A stretch of 5,028 nt of DNA. It comes from Ilumatobacteraceae bacterium (GTDB taxonomy: Bacteria; Actinomycetota; Acidimicrobiia; Acidimicrobiales; Ilumatobacteraceae). Of the stretch, positions 1-5,028 are shown in pieces. The notes beneath the pieces are model-generated. The model was given only the letters and a program-made list of their open reading frames with translations, had not been told where the DNA came from and ran no database searches. Position 1 is the stretch's first letter; each line of letters starts with the position of its first letter. The DNA lies in NCBI GenBank assembly GCA_023254985.1, contig JALRJT010000005.1, positions 1 to 5,028 of the forward strand, given 5' to 3'. The translations under genes were made by a program, and so were the position numbers.

Positions 1-1971
1 TTCGGTGTCGACTTCGACGACGCACATGTGCGTCCCGAAGGGCCACGAGAAGTTCGGTGGGTCGTAGGTGTACTGCGCCTCGAGGTTCGGCTCCATACCA
101 TCGGGCAGGTTGTGGGCCGTGAACGCCGCGAAGGCGATCGCTGCCATCGGCACCGCTCGGTCGGGCGAGCCCTTCACGCTGAAGGTGCCGGCGTCGAAAG
201 CGAGGTCTTCGGGCGAGCACTCGAGCTGGTGTGCCGCAATCTGTCGCGCCTTGTCGATGACTTTGTCACACGCACCGGCGATCGCAACACCACCGACTGG
301 CAGCGACCGTGATCCGTATGTGTCCATGCCGAGTGGTGCAATCGCAGTATCGCTGTGCAACACGTCGATGTCTTCAGGCGGGATACCGAGCTTCTCGGAG
401 GCGATCATTGCCCACGAGGTCTCGTGACCCTGGCCGTGTGGTGACGTGCCGGTGACGACCTGCACCTTGGCGGTCGGCAGCACGCGCACCGTGGCTGCTT
501 CCCAGCCACCTGCGCCATAGTTCAGCGATGCGAGCACGCGTGATGGCGCAAGACCGCACATCTCGAAGTACGAGCTCATGCCGATGCCGAGTCGCTTGGT
601 CGAACCCGGCACATTCTGTTTGGCCTGCTTCGCACGAATGCCGGCGTAGTCGGCGAGACCCGCCGCCTTCTCTGCGGCAAGTGCGTGGTCGCCCGAGTCA
701 TAGGTCAGTCCGCTGAAGGCGGTGTACGGGAACTGTTCCTTTTTGATGTAGTTGCGCTTGCGCAACTCGTATGGGTCGATGCCCATCTTGCGGGCGAGGG
801 CGTCCATCGCGACCTCGATCGCATAGGTGGCTTCCGGTCGTCCTGCCCCGCGATAGGCGTCCGTCGGAGTCATCGTTGTGAACACGCTCGTGCAACTGAA
901 GTCGTACGCCTGCGGAATGTCGTAGACACCCGCATAGAGGAACGCTCCGAGAAGCGGCACGCCGGGTGTGACGAGTTGCAGGTAGGCACCCATATCGCCG
1001 ATGAGGCGGATGCGGACCGCTGTCAGCTTGCCGTTTGAGTCTGCGGCGAGCTCCACGAATTGGATTTGCCCGCGACCGTGGATGGTGGCCTGGGCGTTCT
1101 CGCTGCGTTCCTCGACCCAGCGCACCGGTGCGTTGTGTTTGCGCGCAAGTCCGACGCACAGCAGTTCCTCGGCGTACACATCAAGCTTGGATCCGAATCC
1201 GCCGCCAACGCTCGGGGCGATGACGCGCAGCTGGTGCTCGGGAATGCCGAGGGTGAGGGCGGTCATCACCTTCAAGATGTGCGGCACCTGTGTGGCCGAA
1301 TACAGCGTGATATCACCGCCGAAGGGTTGTGGCACGGCAGCGATCGCTCGGGGCTCCATCGCCATCGGGATCAGTCGCTGCTGCACGTAACGTTCGCTCA
1401 CGGTGTAGGCGGCGTTCTTGAACGCCTCTTCCACGCAGCCCGGCGTCGCCTCAACGAGGAGTGGCCAGGTGTAGCTCTTGTTCGTGCCGATCGAGTCGTG
1501 AATGACGACCTTGTCGGTGAGCGCTTCCTCGAGATCAATGACTGCCGGCAACACGTCGTAGTCGACTTCGATCAGGTCGAGTGCGTCTCGAGATGCGTTC
1601 TCGCTGGTGGCGAGCACCGCGGCGACTCCGTCACCGACATAGGTGACCTTGTCGACGGCGATCGGGTAGTGCGGCGGATTCTTCATGTCCGGCGTGACGG
1701 GCCATGCACAGGGCATCGGTGCGGCCCACATCGCAGCAAGTTCGGCGCCGCTGTACACGGCGACGACTCCCGGGAGGGCGCGTGCCGCACTGGCGTCGAA
1801 GCGTGTGATTCGTGCATGTGCATGGGGCGAGCGCAACACTGCGAGGTGGAGTGCACCAGGTATCGCGAGGTCGTTGGTGAACTTGGCCTCTCCAGTGAGG
1901 AGTGCTGGGTCTTCGCGACGCAACATACGCGTGCCGATCACGGTGGTCGGCTTGTTCTCGATCATGGTCAT
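1..1971 (-). CDS. Form II CO-dehydrogenase-like (xanthine dehydrogenase family) molybdopterin-binding large subunit, C-terminus cut by window edge
   Basis: This is the catalytic large subunit of a molybdenum hydroxylase. Such subunits bind molybdopterin cytosine dinucleotide and hydroxylate or oxidise a small substrate, passing electrons to the [2Fe-2S] and FAD subunits. The frame is open for 657 codons from ATG at 1971 to base 1 with no stop. Family members run to about 770-800 residues, so the last 120-140, including the catalytic Glu, lie outside. The N-terminal a/b hammerhead domain covers roughly residues 20-130, followed by the two cofactor-binding domains. Visible motifs are MEPRA (205-209), GGGFGSK (256-262), AYRGAGR (372-378) and GTSPHGQGHET (508-518). 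AYRGAGR is the form II (BMS) signature; form I CO dehydrogenase has AYRCSFR, whose Cys binds copper. Oxidation of CO is therefore not supported and the substrate is unknown. The start is backed by AAGGGGG 7 bases upstream. It follows the small-subunit gene by 12 bases, so the two are surely one operon. Confidence 0.95.
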   Translation of the reverse strand, partial: MTMIENKPTTVIGTRMLRREDPALLTGEAKFTNDLAIPGALHLAVLRSPHAHARITRFDASAARALPGVVAVYSGAELAAMWAAPMPCAWPVTPDMKNPPHYPIAVDKVTYVGDGVAAVLATSENASRDALDLIEVDYDVLPAVIDLEEALTDKVVIHDSIGTNKSYTWPLLVEATPGCVEEAFKNAAYTVSERYVQQRLIPMAMEPRAIAAVPQPFGGDITLYSATQVPHILKVMTALTLGIPEHQLRVIAPSVGGGFGSKLDVYAEELLCVGLARKHNAPVRWVEERSENAQATIHGRGQIQFVELAADSNGKLTAVRIRLIGDMGAYLQLVTPGVPLLGAFLYAGVYDIPQAYDFSCTSVFTTMTPTDAYRGAGRPEATYAIEVAMDALARKMGIDPYELRKRNYIKKEQFPYTAFSGLTYDSGDHALAAEKAAGLADYAGIRAKQAKQNVPGSTKRLGIGMSSYFEMCGLAPSRVLASLNYGAGGWEAATVRVLPTAKVQVVTGTSPHGQGHETSWAMIASEKLGIPPEDIDVLHSDTAIAPLGMDTYGSRSLPVGGVAIAGACDKVIDKARQIAAHQLECSPEDLAFDAGTFSVKGSPDRAVPMAAIAFAAFTAHNLPDGMEPNLEAQYTYDPPNFSWPFGTHMCVVEVDTE

Positions 1972-1978
1972 GACGGTT

Positions 1979-1985
1979 CCCCCTT
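1979..1985 (-). promoter_or_regulatory. Ribosome binding site of the large-subunit gene
   Basis: AAGGGGG lies 7 bases before the ATG at 1971 and overlaps the TAA stop of the small-subunit gene. The position fixes the start of the large subunit and suggests that ribosomes finishing the small subunit can restart here. Confidence 0.6.
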
Positions 1986-2436
1986 ACTTCGCTGCCGCGA
2001 GGACGGACTTGACGATGTTGTGGTAGCCGGTGCAGCGACACAGGTTGCCTTCGAGCCCGAGACGCACGTCTTCTTCGGTGGGCTTGGGGTTTTCTTTCAG
2101 CAGGCTGATCGCCGCCATCACCATGCCGGGTGTGCAATAACCGCACTGCAGACCATGGTTCTCCATGAACGACTTCTGCATCGGATGCATCTCGCCGTTC
2201 GTGCTGATGCCCTCGATGGTCGTCACTGACGATCCGTCCGCCTGAGCGGCGAGTAACGTGCAACTCTTCACGGCTTCGCCATCGAGGTGCACGGTGCATG
2301 CACCGCAACTGGACGTGTCGCACCCGATGTTGGTGCCGGTCAGTTGCAGATGCTCTCGCAAGTAGTGGACCAGCAAGGTCCGCGGTTCGACGTCGGATTC
2401 CTTCGCGACGCCATTGACGGTGATGTTGACTTTCAC
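1984..2436 (-). CDS. [2Fe-2S] small subunit of a CO-dehydrogenase/xanthine dehydrogenase family enzyme (CoxS-like)
   Basis: This 150-residue protein carries electrons from the molybdenum site to the FAD subunit in the cytoplasmic hydroxylase complex. All eight cluster cysteines are present. C39, C44, C47 and C59 form the plant-type ferredoxin cluster ([10 protein letters not shown]), and C98, C101, C133 and C135 form the second cluster in the helical domain (QCGYCTPG and NLCRCTGY). The length is typical of CoxS-type subunits. The start is GTG at 2436, giving the usual MKVNITVNG opening. A run of six G lies only 3 bases before it, a close spacing for a Shine-Dalgarno site, but no better in-frame start exists before the upstream stop at 2502. 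It is the first gene after the 103-base gap and is followed 12 bases later by the large subunit. No FAD subunit lies upstream, which fits the S-L-M order of form II clusters rather than M-S-L of form I. Confidence 0.97.
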   Translation of the reverse strand: MKVNITVNGVAKESDVEPRTLLVHYLREHLQLTGTNIGCDTSSCGACTVHLDGEAVKSCTLLAAQADGSSVTTIEGISTNGEMHPMQKSFMENHGLQCGYCTPGMVMAAISLLKENPKPTEEDVRLGLEGNLCRCTGYHNIVKSVLAAAK

Positions 2437-2501
2437 AAGCCCCCCAATCGATGAACTGTCTTCGGTGCCACACCCCCGTGCGGCGCCGATCCCCTGGGGT
2501 C

Positions 2502-2531
2502 ATTGTGCCCTATCGCACACGGCCGCGTCTA
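2502..2531 (-). promoter_or_regulatory. Weak candidate sigma-70-type promoter for the molybdenum hydroxylase operon
   Basis: On the minus strand TAGACG (2531-2526) and CACAAT (2507-2502) are separated by 18 bases, and each matches 4 of 6 consensus positions. The inverted repeat at 2504-2519 would then overlap the -10 element and spacer, a position suited to repression. Such matches are common by chance, so this is only a suggestion of where transcription starts, about 65 bases before the GTG. Confidence 0.2.
2504..2519. promoter_or_regulatory. Candidate CRP/FNR-family operator (TGTGC-N6-GCACA)
   Basis: A perfect 5-base inverted repeat with a 6-base spacer lies in the only intergenic gap of the window, 67 bases upstream of the small-subunit start. 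CRP-type regulators, including GlxR and Crp of actinobacteria, recognise TGTGA-N6-TCACA. This site keeps the TGTG/CACA halves and the spacing and changes only the inner base pair. It could also be a binding site for another dimeric regulator, or a weak 5-bp RNA hairpin. The assignment is by pattern only. Confidence 0.35.
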
Positions 2532-2539
2532 GTGGGGAT

Positions 2540-2794
2540 TTACTTGACGACGAGCGACGCCGTCAAGGCTGGCCATTTGGCGCAGGCAATGGGAAAGGTG
2601 CCCCGTTGTGGAATCTTGATGGTTGCCGAGGTCTTCGCCTTGATGGTGAGGGCGGTGGCCCCGATCGTGAGCACATATGGCCTGCGGTCGTTGTTGCGGA
2701 TAGTGAGCACGCCGTTGCGGGCAATCACTACTCGAGCCTTGTCGAAGGCCGTGGAAGAAATGCTGAGCGTCGCGCGCGTGGCAACGAAGAACAT
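2540..2794 (-). CDS. Small cupredoxin-like domain protein lacking most copper ligands
   Basis: This is an 84-residue protein with no obvious signal peptide or membrane segment. Its pattern follows small single-domain cupredoxins. There is an N-terminal strand with TAFDKARVVI (about 15-24, where cupredoxins have AF-x-P-x-x-x-x-V), then RNND (33-36), a strand pair, GTFPIAC (65-71) and a final VV strand. Copper-binding cupredoxins have His shortly after NND and C-x-x-H-P-x-M near the end. Here these become Tyr40 and C71-x-x-W74-P-x-L77, so only the Cys remains and type 1 copper binding is unlikely. The start is ATG at 2794, 9 bases after the stop of the second permease gene and in the same frame as it. 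No strong ribosome binding site is visible, so translation may depend on coupling. It ends the exporter operon. The fold call rests on pattern matching by eye, and the function is unknown. Confidence 0.6.
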   Translation of the reverse strand: MFFVATRATLSISSTAFDKARVVIARNGVLTIRNNDRRPYVLTIGATALTIKAKTSATIKIPQRGTFPIACAKWPALTASLVVK

Positions 2795-2803
2795 GCTCGC
2801 AGG

Positions 2804-3619
2804 TTACTTGTCGAGTTTGTCGAGACCGCGTCGGGCAAAGGCGAGGGTGACGGCCGACATGATCACGATTGCGACGAGGCCACCCCAGGTGCTCGACCAC
2901 GCCATGTGGTCGGGCGACGTGGCTGACACCAATCCTTGACGGGCCAGGCGCAAGATATTCGTTGCCGGATTGAACCGTGCGGCCGAGTGAACCCAGCCGC
3001 TCAACAACCACATGGGCATCTGTGCGTTCGAAACGTACAACACGACGAACACGGTGAGCTGCATGATCGCAGCCGCGCGCATGTCGCGGAAGCGGTAGGC
3101 GAGTCCGAGGCCCCACCCGACCGAGATCGTGGCGATCCCGAACGACGCAACGAGTAATGCCAGAACTCCAAGGATTCCTCCCGTGAAACGTGCACCAAGC
3201 AACAACCCCATCGGGATCACGAAAGCGTTCAGGATGGCCGTCCTGCTCCACGCGGTGAAGAGGGGTCCCACGATGAGTGCCCTACGAGGCACTGGTGCCA
3301 TGAGGAGCCGCTCGTAGAAGCGTGTCTCGATGTCGCGGATGGTGCTGAAGCCGAGTCCGATGCCGCTGAACGATGAACCGAAGCAGATGCCGAGTGGCAT
3401 GAACCAGTTCGCGGAGCGGTCCGTGGGGAATCCCGGAATCTTGGTGATCGCAAAGTACGTGCCCGAAAACGCGATCATGGTGAACACGGGCATCGCCACA
3501 CTCGGGATGAACGCGGAAGGCATTCGTCGAATGGTGCGCAGGCCACGCAGCATGAGTCCACGCCCGACGGCCACCGTCGAAGTGTGCAGCGATTCGGCGT
3601 GGAATTCGACGGTGCTCAC
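2804..3619 (-). CDS. ABC-2 type transporter membrane subunit (second permease, DrrB/DrrC-like)
   Basis: This 271-residue inner-membrane protein is one half of the membrane channel of an ABC exporter. About six hydrophobic segments are visible, near residues 34-53, 70-92, 121-142, 147-172, 183-206 and 240-261. After the second segment comes DIETRFYERLLMAPVPRR, the cytoplasmic coupling stretch typical of ABC-2 permeases (acidic, then RLL-x-x-P-x-x-R). The PGFP motif in the first outer loop is shared with the upstream permease, so the two are paralogues and probably form a heterodimer. I chose GTG at 3619, which forms a 4-base GTGA overlap with the stop of the preceding gene. The same frame opens earlier, at 3676, but the added residues are not permease-like and would overlap the neighbour by 61 bases. 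The protein ends in a charged tail that is probably cytoplasmic. The substrate cannot be told from the sequence. Confidence 0.93.
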   Translation of the reverse strand: MSTVEFHAESLHTSTVAVGRGLMLRGLRTIRRMPSAFIPSVAMPVFTMIAFSGTYFAITKIPGFPTDRSANWFMPLGICFGSSFSGIGLGFSTIRDIETRFYERLLMAPVPRRALIVGPLFTAWSRTAILNAFVIPMGLLLGARFTGGILGVLALLVASFGIATISVGWGLGLAYRFRDMRAAAIMQLTVFVVLYVSNAQMPMWLLSGWVHSAARFNPATNILRLARQGLVSATSPDHMAWSSTWGGLVAIVIMSAVTLAFARRGLDKLDK

Positions 3620-4419
3620 AATGCCGCCAATCTGGCGCGCAGCGCGCTGAGTGCGACCATCGTGGCGGCAATGCACACCGCGATGGGGATAAGGACTGCC
3701 TTGGCGATCGAGCCCATCGTCACCTGGTGGAGCACCATGTCACGGAGTCCTTCGACGAGATGTGAAATTGGGTTGAAGTCGGCGATCTTGCGATACGTAC
3801 CACTCATCGTCTCGCGCGGGAAGAACGCGCTCGAGAAGAAGAGCAGGATAAAGATCAGCGGAAAGGCACCCTGTACGGCCTCTGCCGAACCCGTGCGAAT
3901 CGCAACGGATGACATGAGCGCACCGATCGCGAGCGAGACGAGCCCGCCACTTGCGACCATCACCAGGAACGCTGGAACGCCGCCACGAATGGTTGCGCCG
4001 AACGGCCACAACACAAGGAGGAAGAACGCCGCCTGGAATGCGCCGAAGAGTGCGCTACCAGCGAGGCGAGCGAGCACGATCCCCGAGCGGGTGGATGGGG
4101 CGAGGAGCAGTCGATCGAAGAACTTGTTCTCGATGTCGGTGGCGAGCGCAGCCGCACCCGAAATCGATCCGAAAAGCACGCCCTGGATCACGGTCGCGGC
4201 GAGTGAGAACTGGAGGAACGAATCCACTTCGGGGAATCCCGGGAGGTTGGTCGTCTTGCCGAACGACGAAGCGCCGAGTGCGGCGAAAAAGATCGGGAAG
4301 ATCATGCTCGGCGCGCTCATCGCGGGTTGGCGCACAATCTCGAGCGTCGAGCGCTTGGTCATCTGCAACGTCTGTCGGAGGGACAGCCTAAGGCTCTGCT
4401 CGGCGAGGACTGACGTCAC
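3616..4419 (-). CDS. ABC-2 type transporter membrane subunit (first permease, DrrB-like)
   Basis: This 267-residue inner-membrane subunit belongs to an ABC exporter of the DrrAB (drug or lipid export) class. Hydrophobic segments lie near residues 33-52, 68-93, 113-139, 147-171, 181-200 and 238-260. The ABC-2 coupling stretch DIENKFFDRLLLAPSTR follows the second one, and PGFP lies in the first outer loop. After the fifth segment comes FNPISHLVEGLRDMV, a conserved feature of this family (FNP...R). The start is GTG at 4419, overlapping the TGA of the ATPase gene as GTGA, and the gene ends in the same kind of overlap with the second permease. The strict coupling argues for balanced synthesis of the three exporter parts. 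The length is normal and nothing is missing. The exported compound is unknown. Confidence 0.95.
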   Translation of the reverse strand: MTSVLAEQSLRLSLRQTLQMTKRSTLEIVRQPAMSAPSMIFPIFFAALGASSFGKTTNLPGFPEVDSFLQFSLAATVIQGVLFGSISGAAALATDIENKFFDRLLLAPSTRSGIVLARLAGSALFGAFQAAFFLLVLWPFGATIRGGVPAFLVMVASGGLVSLAIGALMSSVAIRTGSAEAVQGAFPLIFILLFFSSAFFPRETMSGTYRKIADFNPISHLVEGLRDMVLHQVTMGSIAKAVLIPIAVCIAATMVALSALRARLAAL

Positions 4420-4940
4420 GATTGCGCGCCTTCGAGGCGATGTCCGGTTGCTTCGGCGAACACGTCATCCAGGCTCGGTTCGTTGACCTCGAGGTGCTGC
4501 ACTCGTACCTGTGCCTCGTCGAGCTTGCGCACGACATCGGTGACGACCGTTGCGCCTCCGCGCAAGCCGACACCGAGGGTTCCCTCCGCGGTCGGGCGAA
4601 GATCGCCGAAGCCGAGCAACACCGACTTCGCCGTGTCCATCTGATCCTTGGGGACGTTGACGAGGAGCGTCGGGAAGCCGACTCCCGCTTTCAGATCGCT
4701 CGGGCGTCCTTCGCGCACGATGAGACCCTTGTCGATGATCGCGATGCGGTCGGCGAGTTGGTCTGCTTCTTCAAGGTACTGCGTCGTGAGCATCACGGTC
4801 GTGCCCTCTTGGTTCAGTCGACGAACTTCTTCCCACAGTGTGAGTCGACTCATCGGGTCGAGACCAGTCGTCGGTTCGTCCAGGAACAACACGCTCGGTT
4901 GGTGGATGAGCGAGAGCGCAAGGTCGAGTCGACGACGCAT
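4416..4940 (-). CDS. DrrA-like ABC exporter ATP-binding subunit, C-terminal part only (5' end replaced)
   Basis: This is the ATP-hydrolysing cytoplasmic subunit that powers the two permeases encoded directly after it. Homologous sequence runs for 174 residues from 4940. The opening MRRRLDLALSL is the tail of the signature region (normally SGG followed by MRRRLDLA). Then come Walker B and the D-loop (VLFLDEPTTGLDP, Asp codon at 4880-4878), and LTTQYLEEADQLADRI, where Gln (codon 4781-4779) replaces the usual switch His. That Gln is, to my knowledge, typical of the DrrA subfamily. The C-terminal regulatory part ends with PSLDDVFAEATG. Complete DrrA proteins have roughly 310-330 residues, so about 140 N-terminal ones, with Walker A, Q-loop and most of the signature, are absent. 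An in-frame TTG at 4952 extends the frame by four residues, but these do not match the family, and a TGA closes the frame at 4961-4959. As it stands the gene cannot give a working ATPase. Confidence 0.9.
   Translation of the reverse strand: MRRRLDLALSLIHQPSVLFLDEPTTGLDPMSRLTLWEEVRRLNQEGTTVMLTTQYLEEADQLADRIAIIDKGLIVREGRPSDLKAGVGFPTLLVNVPKDQMDTAKSVLLGFGDLRPTAEGTLGVGLRGGATVVTDVVRKLDEAQVRVQHLEVNEPSLDDVFAEATGHRLEGAQS
4930..4940 (-). other. Chimeric junction between short-chain dehydrogenase and ABC ATPase sequence
   Basis: The 11 bases ATGCGTCGTCG fit both genes. They read as Met-Arg-Arg-Arg in the ATPase frame and as the (D)ASS end of the dehydrogenase motif in the other frame. Above 4940 only the dehydrogenase reading makes sense, and below 4930 only the ATPase reading. 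The crossover lies within or next to this stretch. Confidence 0.7.
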
Positions 4941-5028
4941 CGGACAGATCAAGCGCCATCACATCTACATCTTTCGCGCCATTTGACGACGCGTACTTTG
5001 CTGCATCTCTCGCGCGCTCCACCGAACG
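4930..5028 (-). pseudogene. Fragment of a short-chain dehydrogenase/reductase (SDR)
   Basis: Reading from the right edge in the frame with codon 5028-5026, about 33 residues match the second part of an SDR Rossmann fold. RSVERARDAA corresponds to the R-S-x-x-R-A segment after the second strand that often favours NADP. It is followed by a helix and then VDVMALDLSD, the strand and loop whose Asp contacts the adenine. Both ends are missing: the glycine-rich motif lies beyond the edge, and the rest (NNAG, catalytic Ser-Tyr-Lys) is replaced by ATPase sequence in another frame. The stretch contains AGA, GTA and AAA codons and looks less GC-rich than the neighbouring genes, which fits a different origin, although it is too short to be sure. 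A GTG at 5022 could start an open frame but would cut into the fold, so it is not a real start. Confidence 0.6.

Noticed and set aside
1060..2229. Long plus-strand open frame of 389 codons
   Set aside because: It lies antisense to the large- and small-subunit genes, whose minus-strand translations carry clear conserved motifs throughout. Its own product is rich in His, Asp, Arg and Gly with no recognisable domain, as expected for a shadow frame in GC-rich DNA.
2491..2499. CCCCTGGGG palindrome in the intergenic gap as a terminator
   Set aside because: A 4-bp stem with a one-base loop cannot form a hairpin, and no T-run follows on either strand.
1631..2503. Minus-strand open frame of 290 codons across the hydroxylase gene junction
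   Set aside because: It overlaps both the small and large subunit genes in another frame and gives an Arg/His-rich product with no domain. The overlapped genes are well supported.
3620..3676. Upstream extension of the second permease to a start at 3676
   Set aside because: The extra residues are His/Arg-rich, unlike a permease N-terminus, and lie wholly inside the first permease. The GTGA overlap at 3619 is the better start.
3584..4486. Plus-strand open frame of 300 codons
   Set aside because: It is antisense to the first permease and the ATPase end. Its product is low in structure and rich in Ala, Arg, Ser and Thr, so it is a shadow of the membrane-protein coding strand.
4771..5022. Open frame of 83 codons as a single intact gene
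   Set aside because: Only the part above about 4930 resembles a protein (SDR). The rest is the ATPase gene read out of frame.

Overview
The window looks like chromosomal DNA of a GC-rich bacterium (about 60 % GC by eye). It is most plausibly an actinobacterium: GTG starts are frequent, an exporter ATPase is of the DrrA (daunorubicin-resistance) type, and a form II CO-dehydrogenase-like molybdenum enzyme is present. The taxonomic guess is inference only. Every gene I can support is on the minus strand, so transcription runs from high to low coordinates, and coding is almost continuous. There are no tRNA or rRNA genes, insertion sequences, CRISPR arrays or long repeats that I can see.

Right part (4940 to 2540, read leftwards): a tightly packed exporter operon. 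It starts with the C-terminal part of a DrrA-like ABC ATPase (4940-4416), followed by two paralogous ABC-2 type membrane subunits (4419-3616 and 3619-2804). Each junction is a 4-base GTGA overlap. The last gene (2794-2540) is an 84-residue protein that reads as a small cupredoxin domain in which the usual copper ligands are mostly replaced. It sits in the same frame as the second permease, behind a single stop codon.

Middle (2437-2539): the only real intergenic gap. It carries a perfect inverted repeat TGTGC-N6-GCACA with the geometry of a CRP/FNR-family site, and a weak promoter-like pair of hexamers.

Left part (2436 to 1): a two-gene molybdenum hydroxylase operon. The [2Fe-2S] small subunit (2436-1984) is followed after 12 bases by the molybdopterin large subunit (1971 to the window edge, incomplete). 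The large subunit has AYRGAGR at the active-site loop, so it is form II and lacks the copper-binding cysteine of true aerobic CO dehydrogenase. The FAD subunit is not here. In form II clusters the usual order is S-L-M, so it is expected just beyond base 1.

Right edge (4930-5028): the ABC ATPase stops abruptly in the middle of its signature motif. It is replaced, in another frame, by a fragment of a short-chain dehydrogenase. This is a chimeric junction, either an assembly or amplification artefact near a contig end or a genuine rearrangement. It is the oddest structural feature of the window.
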